DNA of 64,000 bases from Ketogulonicigenium vulgare WSH-001 (lineage in GTDB: Bacteria; Pseudomonadota; Alphaproteobacteria; Rhodobacterales; Rhodobacteraceae), in the NCBI RefSeq assembly GCF_000223375.1, contig NC_017384.1, forward strand, positions 1,738,501-1,802,500. The letters are read 5' to 3'. The position numbers were made by a program, and so were the translations under genes. The first letter of the stretch is position 1; each line of letters begins with the position of its first letter. The notes below the pieces were generated by a model, which ran no database searches, was not told the DNA's origin, and saw only the letters and a program-made list of their open reading frames with translations. Shown here in pieces: positions 36,644 to 46,091 of this stretch.

Positions 36644-36672
36644 AGTCAGCGCATGGCAGACTTGCGCTGACT
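36644..36672. repeat. Perfect 10-bp inverted repeat after the LysR gene
   Basis: AGTCAGCGCA (36644-36653) and TGCGCTGACT (36663-36672) enclose a 9-base loop. It is 15 bases past the LysR stop. There is no T-run on the plus strand, so it may be a processing or weak termination hairpin, or the upstream edge of the small-RNA locus that follows. Confidence 0.4.
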
Positions 36673-36695
36673 GGGTAGGCCGACCCCTTGCCCAT

Positions 36696-36752
36696 TCACA
36701 CTGTGCCACCTATTTCAGCAATCGAAGGCGATGATGCTTTACGGCTCATCAT
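36696..36752 (-). CDS. Candidate 18-residue leader-like peptide (antisense to the small RNA)
   Basis: On the minus strand GGGAGG (36765-36760) precedes an ATG at 36752 by 7 bases. The frame runs 18 codons (MMSRKASSPSIAEIGGTV) to TGA at 36698-36696. A second 20-codon frame starts on the next base (36695-36633). Support is only the ribosome-binding site and the spacing. The strong terminator reads the other way, so the small RNA is the more likely product. Confidence 0.15.
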   Translation of the reverse strand: MMSRKASSPSIAEIGGTV

Positions 36753-36808
36753 CTTCATACCTCCCTGTTGGACTTAGCCGGGCCTATTTATAGCCCCGGC
36801 TTTTTTTT
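36715..36808 (+). ncRNA. Candidate small RNA with exposed CCTCCCT and strong terminator
   Basis: In the 281-base spacer before purL the plus strand holds a hairpin GATGATG...CATCATC (36730-36753), an unpaired CCTCCCT (36760-36766) complementary to Shine-Dalgarno sequences, and a terminator with an 11-position stem (36776-36786 with 36791-36801, one mismatch) followed by eight Ts. This order resembles alphaproteobacterial anti-SD small RNAs, but no known family is claimed. The 5' end is a guess. It could also be the 3' leader of LysR mRNA. Confidence 0.4.
36776..36808 (+). terminator. Rho-independent terminator ahead of purL
   Basis: A stem of 11 positions with one C-C mismatch (36776-36786 / 36791-36801), loop TTTA, then T8 (36801-36808). 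It ends the candidate small RNA or LysR transcript. Confidence 0.88.
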
Positions 36809-36910
36809 GTCTTGTTGACGGTTTTTCTGCCGCTGCGACACGGCCCCCGCTTCCCCTTTTGCGCGACCTCGCCTAATAGGCCCCATAGCGCCAGCCTTGG
36901 GGGATAAACC

Positions 36911-39091
36911 ATGACGACCGAGACCGCGTTCCGCGAGCCGCAGATCACCGCCGATCTGATTGCCTCTCACGGACTGAAGCCCGACGAATATCAGCGGATC
37001 GAAGAGATCATCGGCCGCACGCCCAGCTTTACAGAACTTGGCATTTTCTCGGCCATGTGGAACGAGCATTGCTCGTATAAATCCTCCAAGAAATGGCTAC
37101 GCACGCTGCATACCACCGGCAAGCAGGTCATCTGCGGCCCGGGTGAAAATGCGGGCGTCATTGATATCGGCGACGGTCAGGCGCTGGTGTTCAAAATGGA
37201 AAGCCATAACCACCCCAGCTATATCGAGCCCTATCAGGGCGCGGCGACGGGCGTGGGCGGTATTTTGCGCGATGTGTTCACCATGGGCGCGCGCCCGATG
37301 GCGGCGATGAACGCACTGTCCTTTGGTATGCCCGACCACCCCAAGACGCGCCAATTGGTCGAGGGTGTCGTCGCCGGTATCGGCGGTTACGGCAACGCGT
37401 TCGGCGTGCCGACGGTTGCGGGCGAAGTGCGCTTTGACCCCGCCTATAATGGCAACTGCCTTGTGAACGCCTTTGCGGCGGGCTTGGCTGATGCCGACCG
37501 TATTTTCTATTCGGCGGCTTCGGGCGTCGGGATGCCGGTGGTTTACCTTGGCGCAAAAACCGGCCGCGATGGCGTCGGCGGCGCGACCATGGCCAGCGCA
37601 GAGTTCGACGACACGATCGAGGACAAGCGCCCCACCGTCCAAGTCGGCGACCCCTTTACCGAAAAGCGCCTGATGGAAGCCTGTATGGAGCTGATGGCCT
37701 CGGATGCCGTCATTTCGATCCAGGATATGGGTGCGGCGGGTCTGACCTGTTCGGCGGTCGAGATGGGTGACAAGGGCGGCCTTGGCATTCGCCTTGATCT
37801 GGAACTGGTGCCCGTGCGCGAAACCGCGATGACCGCGTACGAGATGATGCTGTCCGAAAGCCAAGAGCGGATGCTGATGGTGCTAAAGCCCGAGGGCGAG
37901 GCCGAGGCGCGCGCGATCTTTGAAAAATGGGATCTGGATTTCGCCATCGTTGGCGAGACGATTGCCGAAGACCGCTTCCTGATCATGCTGAACGGCGAGA
38001 TCAAGGCCGATCTGCCGCTGTCGAAACTGGCCTCCTCTGCCCCCGAATACGACCGCCCTTGGGTTGCGACGCCCCCCGCCGCCCCGCTGGAAGGCGTGCC
38101 CAGCATCACGCCGATTGCGGGCCTGACCGCGCTGATCTCCTCGCCCAACCATGCGGCAAAGCAGTGGGTCTGGTCGCAATATGACCATCAGGTCGGCGCC
38201 GATACGATCCGAGTGCCCGGTCACGGCGCGGGCATCGTGCGCGTCCACGGCACCAACAAGGCCGTCGCCTTCACCTCGGATGTGACGCCGCGCTATGTGA
38301 AAGCGAACCCGATCGAGGGCGGCAAGCAGGCCGTGGCCGAGGCCTATCGCAACCTGATCGCCGTGGGTGCCACGCCCCTTGCGACCACCGACAACCTGAA
38401 CTTCGGCAACCCCGAAAAGCCGCAGATCATGGGCCAGTTGGTTGGCGCGATCGAAGGTATCGGCGCCGCCTGCCGCGCGCTGGACTTCCCCATCGTATCG
38501 GGCAACGTCTCGCTGTATAACGAGACCGACGGCAACGGCATTCTGCCGACCCCGACCATTGGCGGCGTTGGTCTGATTGCTGACCTTGGCGACATGATCG
38601 CAGGGCCTGCACAGGCGGGCGACGCGCTGATCATGATCGGCCGCGTCGGCAGCCACCTTGGCCAATCGGCCCTGCTGCTCGAGGCCTTTGGCCGCGCAGA
38701 CGGCGATGCGCCCGGCGTGGATCTGGAGGAGGAGGCCCTGCACGGTCAATTCATCCTGACCAACCGGATGCGGATCCGCGCCTGTACCGACCTGTCGGAC
38801 GGCGGCCTTGCGCTGGCGGCCTTCGAGATGGCCGAGGCCGCAGGCACCGGCGTCAGCGTCGCAGCCGAGGATACCGCGCAGCTGTTTGGCGAGGATCAGG
38901 GCCGCTATCTGTTGGCCGTGCCGCGTGAACAGGTCGCCGCGCTGGTTGATGCGGCCGCGGGCGAAGGCATCGCTGCGGTGATCTACGGCGAATTTGGCGG
39001 CGATACCGTGGCGTTTGGAGCGGACAAAGCGCCGCTTGCGACGCTGCGCGCCACCTATCGTGACAGCTTTGCCGGAAAACTCGGCCTCTAA
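36911..39091 (+). CDS. purL: Phosphoribosylformylglycinamidine synthase subunit PurL
   Basis: A 726-residue small-form PurL (PurLQS complex) converting FGAR to FGAM in purine synthesis. Visible motifs: [40 protein letters not shown] and a second AIRS-like half with [14 protein letters not shown]. The paired PurS and PurQ are not in the window. bolA and grxD follow in the same direction. Confidence 0.97.
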   Translation: MTTETAFREPQITADLIASHGLKPDEYQRIEEIIGRTPSFTELGIFSAMWNEHCSYKSSKKWLRTLHTTGKQVICGPGENAGVIDIGDGQALVFKMESHNHPSYIEPYQGAATGVGGILRDVFTMGARPMAAMNALSFGMPDHPKTRQLVEGVVAGIGGYGNAFGVPTVAGEVRFDPAYNGNCLVNAFAAGLADADRIFYSAASGVGMPVVYLGAKTGRDGVGGATMASAEFDDTIEDKRPTVQVGDPFTEKRLMEACMELMASDAVISIQDMGAAGLTCSAVEMGDKGGLGIRLDLELVPVRETAMTAYEMMLSESQERMLMVLKPEGEAEARAIFEKWDLDFAIVGETIAEDRFLIMLNGEIKADLPLSKLASSAPEYDRPWVATPPAAPLEGVPSITPIAGLTALISSPNHAAKQWVWSQYDHQVGADTIRVPGHGAGIVRVHGTNKAVAFTSDVTPRYVKANPIEGGKQAVAEAYRNLIAVGATPLATTDNLNFGNPEKPQIMGQLVGAIEGIGAACRALDFPIVSGNVSLYNETDGNGILPTPTIGGVGLIADLGDMIAGPAQAGDALIMIGRVGSHLGQSALLLEAFGRADGDAPGVDLEEEALHGQFILTNRMRIRACTDLSDGGLALAAFEMAEAAGTGVSVAAEDTAQLFGEDQGRYLLAVPREQVAALVDAAAGEGIAAVIYGEFGGDTVAFGADKAPLATLRATYRDSFAGKLGL

Positions 39092-39153
39092 CCCCATTGC
39101 CGGACGCATGCCCGGCACCTAAATTGACGAGAGCAACAGTCAGGAGCCGCCAC

Positions 39154-39396
39154 ATGGCCATCGAAGCACAGGAAATCGAGGATCTGATCCGCGCGTCCTT
39201 TCCCGCCGCGCGTATTACGATCACCGATCTGGCCGGAGACGGAAACCACTGGGCCGCTGAAGTCATCGACGAAAGCTTCCGCGGCCTGAACCGTGTGCAA
39301 CAGCAACGCGCTGTCTATGCGGCGCTCAAGGATCAGATGGAGGGCGCGAACGGTGCCCTCCACGCCCTTGCGCTGACCACCAAGGCGCCGGAATAA
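39154..39396 (+). CDS. bolA: BolA family protein
   Basis: An 80-residue protein with the BolA KH-like fold (LIRASFPAARITITDLAGDG, GLNRVQQQRAVYAAL). The start at 39154 gives the standard N-terminus MAIEAQEIEDLI. BolA proteins partner CGFS glutaredoxins in Fe-S trafficking, and the adjacent grxD supports that. Spacing to grxD is 41 bases. Confidence 0.93.
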   Translation: MAIEAQEIEDLIRASFPAARITITDLAGDGNHWAAEVIDESFRGLNRVQQQRAVYAALKDQMEGANGALHALALTTKAPE

Positions 39397-39437
39397 TTCG
39401 ACTTTAGAATTTTGGCCCAGCCACAGGATTATAAAAG

Positions 39438-39803
39438 ATGAGCGATGTAGCCCTTAACCAAATCCGCGAAACCATTGCCGGCAACGACGTCGTACTGTTC
39501 ATGAAGGGCACGAAAATGATGCCGCAATGCGGCTTTTCCAGCCGTATCGCCAGCGTGCTGAACTTTATGGCTGTCGATTTTGCCGATGTCGACGTGCTGG
39601 CCGATGCCGACATTCGTCAAGGCATCAAAGATTTCTCGGACTGGCCGACGATTCCGCAGCTTTATGTCAAAGGCGAATTTGTCGGCGGTTGCGACATTGT
39701 CACCGAAATGGTGCTGTCGGGCGAGCTGGACACCTTGTTCACGAACGAGGGCATCGCCTTTAACAAGGAATCTGCGGATAAAATCCGCGAAGCCAACGCC
39801 TAA
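39438..39803 (+). CDS. grxD: Monothiol glutaredoxin (Grx4/GrxD, CGFS type)
   Basis: A 121-residue monothiol glutaredoxin with active site CGFS (Cys31) after VVLFMKGTKMMPQ. The glutathione-binding segment is DWPTIPQLYVKGEFVGGCDI. It assembles [2Fe-2S] clusters bridged with glutathione, usually with BolA, encoded just upstream. A clear terminator follows. Confidence 0.96.
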   Translation: MSDVALNQIRETIAGNDVVLFMKGTKMMPQCGFSSRIASVLNFMAVDFADVDVLADADIRQGIKDFSDWPTIPQLYVKGEFVGGCDIVTEMVLSGELDTLFTNEGIAFNKESADKIREANA

Positions 39804-39808
39804 AACGA

Positions 39809-39837
39809 AAGGGCCGGGGCATTCCCCGGCCTTTTTA
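39809..39837 (+). terminator. Rho-independent terminator after grxD
   Basis: GC-rich stem (CCGGGG / CCCCGG core, flanked by AAAGG/CCTTT with one bulge), CATT loop and T5. It lies 6 bases after the grxD stop and may also serve the convergent zapA. Confidence 0.88.
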
Positions 39838-39860
39838 TCGCTGCGAGGTCCCCAGCGGCT

Positions 39861-40328
39861 TTACTTTTGTTCGATCCCGAACCGGGTTTCTGCCGCGCGC
39901 ATCAGCGCCTCGACCCGCTCGACCATCGCCTCATAGGCGGCGACGACCTCTTCCGAGATCACCTCGACCGGCACTTCGACCAAGCGCTCGACTTCGACTT
40001 GCACCTCGACGGGCACTTCCACGGGCACCTCGACCACACGTTCCACCTCGACCTCAACACGGGTTGGGGTCTGGGCAAGGCGCGCCTCTAGCGTGCCAAC
40101 ATGGTGGCGCAGCGCGGTCAGCTCTTCTTCAAGCGCGCCCGTGCGGTCGGCCAGCATCAGCCCTGCCATCAACAGCATCCGCGATTCCGGCATCCGGCCT
40201 AGCTGCGCGGCAAAGGCCTGCGCCTCGGTATCAAGACGCGCGGCGGCGCCGGTGACAAACTGCTCTTCGCCGGGATTGCAGGCGACCTCAAACTGACGGT
40301 TGCCGATCATAACATTGATCTGCGGCAT
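39861..40328 (-). CDS. zapA: Cell division protein ZapA with Val-Glu repeat insertion
   Basis: A 155-residue ZapA-like protein that bundles FtsZ. The N-terminal ZapA domain (1-85) is recognisable (INVMIGNRQFEVACNPGEEQ, RMLLMAGLMLADR). The usual coiled coil is interrupted by residues 91-123, an alternating Val/Glu/Pro segment (VEVEVERVVEVPVEVPVEV) before a final helix. Typical ZapA is about 105-130 residues. The start at 40328 overlaps the upstream stop (TGATG); an upstream GTG is less likely. It is coupled to the coiled-coil gene 40328-40825. Confidence 0.85.
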   Translation of the reverse strand: MPQINVMIGNRQFEVACNPGEEQFVTGAAARLDTEAQAFAAQLGRMPESRMLLMAGLMLADRTGALEEELTALRHHVGTLEARLAQTPTRVEVEVERVVEVPVEVPVEVQVEVERLVEVPVEVISEEVVAAYEAMVERVEALMRAAETRFGIEQK

Positions 40329-40825
40329 CACTCTTGCTCCTCAAAATCGGCGGCGCGAAATTGGTGGGATGGGCGGGCGCTGTTCGCGACCAGTGGGCGA
40401 AGGCCCGCAATGACGGCGGACACCTCGGCCAGATCGGCGGCGCGGCTGGCTTGCAGCGCGGCAATCTCGGCCTCCATCGCGCGATTGATCAGGCGGGGAT
40501 CGGCGACATTGGCGGCAAGGCTGCCCCGCATTTCCTCGGCCACGGCGCGCAGCTCGGCATTGGATTGGCGCAAGCGGTAAAGCTCATCATCAATTTCCGC
40601 CAGACGGCTGCCCTGTGCGGCAAGCTGTTGTTCCAAAACCGCAAAACGCCCCTCCGCCGCAGCAAGCTGCTCGGATGTATCCGCCGCGTGCCCCGCATGC
40701 AAAGGTCCGGACGCGGATGCCTGCAGCACCCCCGCGATACGGCTGAGCGCCGCCTCGACCCGTGCGGCGGCATCGGCGATCCGATCAGCGCCCAGCGGTG
40801 CGAATTGCTGACTATCCTGCGTCAT
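40328..40825 (-). CDS. Coiled-coil protein of unknown function upstream of zapA
   Basis: A 165-residue protein from ATG 40825 (the frame is open to 40891 with a polar, unlikely extension). Residues of about 15-130 are helical with heptad-like spacing (AAARVEAALSRIAGVL; EQLAAAEGRFAVLEQQLAAQ), with no signal peptide or membrane span. It overlaps zapA by 1 base, suggesting a division-related partner, but no family is recognised. Confidence 0.7.
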   Translation of the reverse strand: MTQDSQQFAPLGADRIADAAARVEAALSRIAGVLQASASGPLHAGHAADTSEQLAAAEGRFAVLEQQLAAQGSRLAEIDDELYRLRQSNAELRAVAEEMRGSLAANVADPRLINRAMEAEIAALQASRAADLAEVSAVIAGLRPLVANSARPSHQFRAADFEEQE

Positions 40826-41015
40826 CCCTGCCCCGCGCTCCGATCCCGGATCCGTTCGTGCATGTCTGCGGCCTTCAACTTCATCACTCAAGTCCTTGCA
40901 TTAGATCACGATTGCGTAGAGCACGCAAACCCCGCAGCGCCCTTGTCGGCACAGATTGGCAAATTGACTGGCGTCAAACGCACTCCTGTCGCGCGTTTCG
41001 CTTGAACTGCCGCTT

Positions 41016-43085
41016 TTGACTGCTATGAATTTCCGAACGCCTTTTCCCGAAGTAAGGATCAAGACCTTGGATATCGCTGCCCTGCGCGCCGCCCACCCCG
41101 ATCACTGGATGAAGGCCGCGGCAATCCGCACATTGACGCTGGACGCTGTTGCTGCTGCAAATTCCGGCCACTCTGGCATGCCGATGGGCATGGCCGATGT
41201 GGCAACCGTGCTATTTGAAAAACACCTGCGCTTTGACCCCAAAGCCCCGCGTTGGGCTGACCGCGACCGGTTTATTTTGTCGGCAGGCCATGGCTCGATG
41301 CTGGTTTACGCGCTGATGTATCTGACAGGGTATGAGGATATCACCCTGCAACAGATCAAAGATTTCCGCCAATGGGGGGCTCGCACGGCTGGCCACCCGG
41401 AATACGGCCATGCCGCCGGCATTGAGACGACGACCGGCCCGCTGGGTCAGGGCATCGCCAACTCGGTCGGCTTTGCCATTGCCGAGGAACACCTGCGCGC
41501 CCGTTTCGGCACCAGCCTGATCAACCACTATACCTATGTCATCGCGGGCGACGGCTGCCTGATGGAGGGCGTCAGCCAAGAGGCCATCGGCCTTGCCGGC
41601 AAGCAAGAGCTGTCGCATCTGATCGTCTTCTGGGACAACAACGGCATTACCATCGACGGCAAGGTCGATATCGCCGATGTCACCAACCAGCCTGCGCGTT
41701 TCGCCGCATCGGGCTGGCATGTGCAGGAAATCGACGGCCATGATCCGGTTGCGATCAACACCGCGATCGAGGCCGCAAAGAAAGACAAGCGCCCCTCGAT
41801 GATCGCATGCAAGACGCATATCGCGCTGGGCTCGTCGGCGCAGGACACGTCGAAAGGCCATGGCGCGCTGACCGACGCCAAGCTGATCGCCGATGCGAAA
41901 GCCGCCTATGGCTGGACCGCTGGCGCATTCGAAGTGCCCGCCCAGATCAAAGCAGGCTGGGAAGCCATGGGCCAACGCGGCGCCGCCGCACATGCCGAAT
42001 GGACCGCCCGCTTTAACGCGCTGTCGGACACCAAAAAGGCTGATTTCGAGCGTATCTTCCGCGCCGAGGCCCCCAAAGGCCTGCCCGCCAAGATCCGCGC
42101 CCTAAAGAAAGAGATCAGCGAAAAGCAACCCAAGGTCGCGACGCGCAAATCGTCGGAAATGGTGCTGGATGTCGTCAATCCGCTGATGAAGGAAACCATC
42201 GGCGGCTCGGCTGACCTGACGGGTTCCAACAACACGCTGACCAAAGATCTGGGCACCTTTGGGGTCGAGAATCGCAAGGGTCGCTATGTCTATTTCGGCA
42301 TCCGTGAACACGGTATGGCGGCGGCGATGAACGGCATGGTGCTGCATGGCGGCGTGCGTCCCTATGGCGGCACGTTCATGGCCTTTACCGATTATGCCCG
42401 CGGCGCGATGCGCCTGTCGGCGCTGATGGGTGCGCCGGTGATCTATGTCATGACGCATGATTCCATCGGCCTTGGCGAAGACGGCCCGACCCACCAGCCG
42501 GTCGAGCATCTGTCGATGCTGCGCGCAACGCCCAATACCTATGTCTTCCGCCCCGCCGATACGGTGGAAACGGCAGAGGCCTGGGAAATCGCGCTGACCT
42601 CGACCTCGACCCCTTCGGTGCTGGCGCTGTCGCGTCAGAACCTGCCGACAGTGCGCAAGACCCATACCAACACCAACCTGACCGCCAAGGGCGCCTATGT
42701 GCTGGCCGAGGCGACAGGCAAGCGTCAGGTGATCTTGATGGCCTCGGGTTCGGAAGTGGAAATCGCGCTGGCTGCCCGCGACCAGCTGGAAGCGGCAGGC
42801 ATCGGCACCCGCGTCGTCTCGGTCCCCTCGATGGAGCTGTTCCGCGCGCAGGACGAAGCCTATCGCAAGCGCGTCCTGCCCGCAGGCCCCGCGCGTATCG
42901 CGATCGAGGCGGGCGTGCGCCAAAGCTGGGATTGGCTGCTGCTGGGCGAGCGCGGCCGCGAGGCGAAAGCGGCCTTTGTCGGCATGGAGGGCTTTGGCGC
43001 CTCGGCCCCGGCCGAAGTGCTGTATGAAAAGTTCGGCATCACCGCCGCCAATGTGGCGCAGAAGGCCAAAGGCCTGATCGGCTAA
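41016..43085 (+). CDS. tkt: Transketolase
   Basis: A 689-residue thiamine-diphosphate enzyme of the pentose phosphate and Calvin cycles. It has the N-terminal substrate region [16 protein letters not shown], the TPP/Mg motif [13 protein letters not shown]...WDNN, and the pyrimidine domain [15 protein letters not shown] with the catalytic Glu. A C-terminal domain follows. The start is uncertain: ATGs at 41016 and 41025 and a TTG at 41067 are possible, and conserved sequence begins near [15 protein letters not shown] perfect terminator follows. Confidence 0.96.
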   Translation: MTAMNFRTPFPEVRIKTLDIAALRAAHPDHWMKAAAIRTLTLDAVAAANSGHSGMPMGMADVATVLFEKHLRFDPKAPRWADRDRFILSAGHGSMLVYALMYLTGYEDITLQQIKDFRQWGARTAGHPEYGHAAGIETTTGPLGQGIANSVGFAIAEEHLRARFGTSLINHYTYVIAGDGCLMEGVSQEAIGLAGKQELSHLIVFWDNNGITIDGKVDIADVTNQPARFAASGWHVQEIDGHDPVAINTAIEAAKKDKRPSMIACKTHIALGSSAQDTSKGHGALTDAKLIADAKAAYGWTAGAFEVPAQIKAGWEAMGQRGAAAHAEWTARFNALSDTKKADFERIFRAEAPKGLPAKIRALKKEISEKQPKVATRKSSEMVLDVVNPLMKETIGGSADLTGSNNTLTKDLGTFGVENRKGRYVYFGIREHGMAAAMNGMVLHGGVRPYGGTFMAFTDYARGAMRLSALMGAPVIYVMTHDSIGLGEDGPTHQPVEHLSMLRATPNTYVFRPADTVETAEAWEIALTSTSTPSVLALSRQNLPTVRKTHTNTNLTAKGAYVLAEATGKRQVILMASGSEVEIALAARDQLEAAGIGTRVVSVPSMELFRAQDEAYRKRVLPAGPARIAIEAGVRQSWDWLLLGERGREAKAAFVGMEGFGASAPAEVLYEKFGITAANVAQKAKGLIG

Positions 43086-43093
43086 CCATAAAG

Positions 43094-43119
43094 AAAGGGC
43101 CCCGCGAGGGGCCCTTTTT
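43094..43119. terminator. Rho-independent terminator after tkt
   Basis: Perfect 10-bp stem AAAGGGCCCC / GGGGCCCTTT with GCGA loop (43094-43117) followed by Ts. It lies between convergent tkt and the DUF808 gene. Confidence 0.92.
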
Positions 43120-43120
43120 G

Positions 43121-44059
43121 TCAGTGCGCCTTGCCGCGCATAAAGGGTGTCACAACCAGCACCACGATCAACCCGATCAACAGGCCGACGATCCCATCCA
43201 GCGCCGCTGTGACGAACCATTCGACAAAGCCGCGCGCCCCCGACAGCATATTGCCCGCATCCACCGCCCAATGGTGGATACCGTCATAGACCAGCGGCCA
43301 GCCCAGCGTCGATGCGCCATGCGTCAGGATATTGCCGCCCACCCACAGCATTGCCAGTGTGCCGACAAAGGACAGCACCGCCAGAAACGGCGGCATCCCG
43401 ACCACCAGCCCGCGCCCAAACGCGCGCGTCGCACCAAGTCGGCCGTTTTGATGCATCGCGGCGCCGATATCATCCGCCTTCACGATCAGGGCAACGCCGC
43501 CGTAAACCAGCGCCGTGATGGCCAGACCGACCACAGCCAACGTCACCGCCTCCATCCAAAAGCCGCCGACCTCGATCACCGACAGCGAGACGACCATAAT
43601 CTCGGCCGACAGGATAAAGTCGGTCTTGATCGCGCCTGCCACACGGGATTCTTCCAGCTTGGCCGGATCGCCGGTTTCATGTTCGGCATGGGCGACGGGA
43701 TCTTGCGGGCGGATGTAATGGATGACCTTCTCGGCCCCCTCGTAACATAGATAGAGCCCCCCCAGCATCAGCAGCGGCGTGATGATCCACGGCAGGAAAT
43801 AATTCAGCGCCAAAAGGATCGGCAGCAAGATCACCAGCTTGTTGAAGATCGATCCGCGTGCGATGCGCCAGACCATCGGCAATTCGCGATCTGCCTTGAA
43901 ACCCGTCACATATTTGGGCGTCACAGCGGCATCGTCGATGACCAGCCCCGCCGCCTTTGATCCGGCCTTTACGGTCTGGGTCGCGATATCATCAATCGAG
44001 GCAGCCGCAACTTTCGCAATCGCCGCCACATCATCTAGCAAAGCCAATAAGCCGCTCAT
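43121..44059 (-). CDS. DUF808 (YedI) family inner-membrane protein
   Basis: A 312-residue polytopic protein. The N-terminus MSGLLALLDDVAAIAKVAAA, the segment DDAAVTPKYVTGF and about seven hydrophobic spans fit the DUF808/YedI family. The function of the family is not known. Single gene: terminator at its 3' side and divergent from the 47-residue peptide gene. Confidence 0.9.
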   Translation of the reverse strand: MSGLLALLDDVAAIAKVAAASIDDIATQTVKAGSKAAGLVIDDAAVTPKYVTGFKADRELPMVWRIARGSIFNKLVILLPILLALNYFLPWIITPLLMLGGLYLCYEGAEKVIHYIRPQDPVAHAEHETGDPAKLEESRVAGAIKTDFILSAEIMVVSLSVIEVGGFWMEAVTLAVVGLAITALVYGGVALIVKADDIGAAMHQNGRLGATRAFGRGLVVGMPPFLAVLSFVGTLAMLWVGGNILTHGASTLGWPLVYDGIHHWAVDAGNMLSGARGFVEWFVTAALDGIVGLLIGLIVVLVVTPFMRGKAH

Positions 44060-44151
44060 ATCATGTCCTATATGGGCAAGGCTGCACGAAAGCGCGCATT
44101 CTAACTAACTCGCCCTTCCCCTCAGCTTGCCATCGCGCGTAAAAGAAAGCC

Positions 44152-44295
44152 ATGACGAACCAAATCGCTCTGACCTTTGCCCTGCTGCTGCTGCTCCTTG
44201 TCGGGGCTGATATGCTGTTCAATCACGGGGCAGCGCTGCTGTTTCTGGCACGCAAATTTCTGGATCTGCTGAATTGGATTCAGTTTTGGCGTTAA
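44152..44295 (+). CDS. 47-residue single-span membrane peptide upstream of gap
   Basis: Starts ATG at 44152 after AAAAGAAAGC and runs 47 codons to TAA. Residues of about 5-25 are a strong membrane segment (IALTFALLLLLLVGADMLF). The C-terminal half is amphipathic and aromatic (FLARKFLDLLNWIQFW). No family is recognised. It sits 104 bases before gap in the same direction. Coding status is supported by composition and start context only. Confidence 0.6.
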   Translation: MTNQIALTFALLLLLLVGADMLFNHGAALLFLARKFLDLLNWIQFWR

Positions 44296-44399
44296 CATGC
44301 CGCGCGGGGATCGGCGCGGCGTTGACCTTTTCGCTGAAATCGCAATGGTGTCGGCAACGCGGGTAATTCGCCCGCTAGAAACCGTGAAGAGGGTTCAAA

Positions 44400-45401
44400 A
44401 TGGCTGTGAAAGTGGCGATCAACGGCTTCGGCCGCATCGGACGCAATGTGCTGCGGGCGATCATTGAATCGGGGCGCACCGATATCGAGGTTGTGGCGAT
44501 CAACGATCTGGGTCCGGTTGAAACCAACGCCCACCTGCTGCGCTATGATTCGGTGCATGGCCGTTTCCCCGGCACCGTCACCACCACCGCCGACACGATC
44601 GATGCGGGCCGCGGCCCGATCCGCGTAACTGCGATCCGCAACCCGGCTGATCTGCCCTGGGGCGACGTCGATATCGCGCTGGAATGCACCGGCATCTTCA
44701 CCGACGCGGACAAGGCCAAGATCCACCTGGAAAACGGCTCAAAGCGCGTGCTGGTCTCGGCCCCCTCGACCGGCGCAGACAAGACCATCGTGTTCGGCGT
44801 GAACGACGATACGCTGACCGCCGCAGACATGATCGTCTCGAACGCGTCGTGCACCACCAACTGCCTGTCGCCCGTGGCCAAAGTGCTGCATGACGCCATC
44901 GGCATCACCAAAGGCTTTATGACCACGATCCACAGCTATACCGGCGATCAGCCGACGCTGGATACGATGCACAAGGACCTCTATCGCGCCCGCGCCGCTG
45001 CGCTGTCGATGATCCCGACCTCGACCGGTGCGGCAAAGGCCGTTGGCCTTGTGCTGCCGGAACTCAAGGGCAAGCTGGACGGCGTCTCGATCCGCGTGCC
45101 GACCCCGAATGTCTCGGTCGTCGACCTGACGTTCGAAGCCGCGCGCCCGACCACCGTCGAGGAAGTGAACGCCGCCATCATCGCCGCCGCTGACGGCCCG
45201 CTGAAAGGCATCCTTGGCTACACGCACGAGCCGCTGGTCTCGAGCGACTTCAACCACGATTCGCACTCGTCCGTGTTCGCGCTGGACCAGACCAAAGTGC
45301 TGGACGGCAATATGGTCCGCATCCTGTCGTGGTACGACAATGAATGGGGCTTCTCGAACCGTATGTCCGATACGGCGGTTGCCCTTGGCAAGCTGATCTA
45401 A
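44400..45401 (+). CDS. gap: Glyceraldehyde-3-phosphate dehydrogenase
   Basis: A 333-residue NAD-dependent GAPDH. It has the N-terminal Rossmann motif [10 protein letters not shown] and active-site SNASCTTNC with Cys151, plus the catalytic His region and C-terminal [11 protein letters not shown]. It acts in glycolysis/gluconeogenesis along with eno and tkt in this window. A perfect terminator starts 5 bases after the stop. Confidence 0.97.
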   Translation: MAVKVAINGFGRIGRNVLRAIIESGRTDIEVVAINDLGPVETNAHLLRYDSVHGRFPGTVTTTADTIDAGRGPIRVTAIRNPADLPWGDVDIALECTGIFTDADKAKIHLENGSKRVLVSAPSTGADKTIVFGVNDDTLTAADMIVSNASCTTNCLSPVAKVLHDAIGITKGFMTTIHSYTGDQPTLDTMHKDLYRARAAALSMIPTSTGAAKAVGLVLPELKGKLDGVSIRVPTPNVSVVDLTFEAARPTTVEEVNAAIIAAADGPLKGILGYTHEPLVSSDFNHDSHSSVFALDQTKVLDGNMVRILSWYDNEWGFSNRMSDTAVALGKLI

Positions 45402-45405
45402 GGTT

Positions 45406-45432
45406 TAGGGCGCCCTGCGGGGCGCCCTATTT
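45406..45432. terminator. Terminator between gap and coaD
   Basis: Perfect 10-bp stem TAGGGCGCCC / GGGCGCCCTA with TGCG loop (45406-45429), followed by TTT. It sits between convergent genes and touches the coaD stop. Confidence 0.88.
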
Positions 45433-45906
45433 CCATCTATCGGCCAGCGCCTGCTGGACGCCCGGCGGCACAAAAGCCGACACATCCCCCCCCAGCCGCG
45501 ACACTTCCTTGACCAGACGCGAGGCAATCGCCTGATGGCGCGCCTCGGCCATCAAAAAGACCGTCTCGATATCGGGGGCGAGGGTGCGGTTCATGCCGGT
45601 CATCGGGAATTCATATTCAAAATCCGCCGCCCCCCGCAGACCGCGAATGATCACCTGCGCGCCAACTTTGCCCGCAAAATCCACCAGCAACGTCTCGAAC
45701 GGAACGACGGCGATATCCGCCGGGATGGCGGCGACCTCGACCTCTAGCAGCGCGACACGTTCGTCCACGCCGAACAGCGGCCCCTTGCCTGCATTGATCG
45801 CAACACCGATCACCAGCCGATCCACCAGCGCCGCGCCGCGCCGGATGATATCCAGATGGCCGTTGGTGACCGGATCAAAGGTGCCGGGATAAAGGCCGAT
45901 ACGCAT
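45427..45906 (-). CDS. coaD: Phosphopantetheine adenylyltransferase
   Basis: A 159-residue nucleotidyltransferase of coenzyme A synthesis. It has the N-terminal MRIGLYPGTFDPVTNGHLDI with the (T/H)xGH nucleotide motif, and the later RGLRGAADFEYEFPM and the loop ending VKEVSRLGGDVSAFVP. Length is typical. Confidence 0.97.
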   Translation of the reverse strand: MRIGLYPGTFDPVTNGHLDIIRRGAALVDRLVIGVAINAGKGPLFGVDERVALLEVEVAAIPADIAVVPFETLLVDFAGKVGAQVIIRGLRGAADFEYEFPMTGMNRTLAPDIETVFLMAEARHQAIASRLVKEVSRLGGDVSAFVPPGVQQALADRWK

Positions 45907-46091
45907 GACAGGCTCCTGTCCAAAGGGTCAGCGGCACGAGGGAGCAGTCAAGCCATTCGTGCCAGCCGCATTTATAAGCTTCACCGCAAAGGCGGCAATA
46001 TTCTTGTTATTCGTCAGGGGAATGATAGCCTAGGGGTGAAATTGGGTGCCACGGTTTCCCCTTATGCTTGGGGACGTTACGCGAGAGTTGC

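Noticed and set aside
36633..36695. Second tiny minus-strand frame (20 codons) before the LysR gene
   Set aside because: It starts directly after the first tiny frame, but it has no ribosome-binding site of its own and overlaps a plus-strand hairpin; probably chance.
40964..40977. Short inverted repeat TTGAC-TGGC-GTCAA upstream of tkt
   Set aside because: Only five bases per arm and near a possible -35; too short to call an operator.
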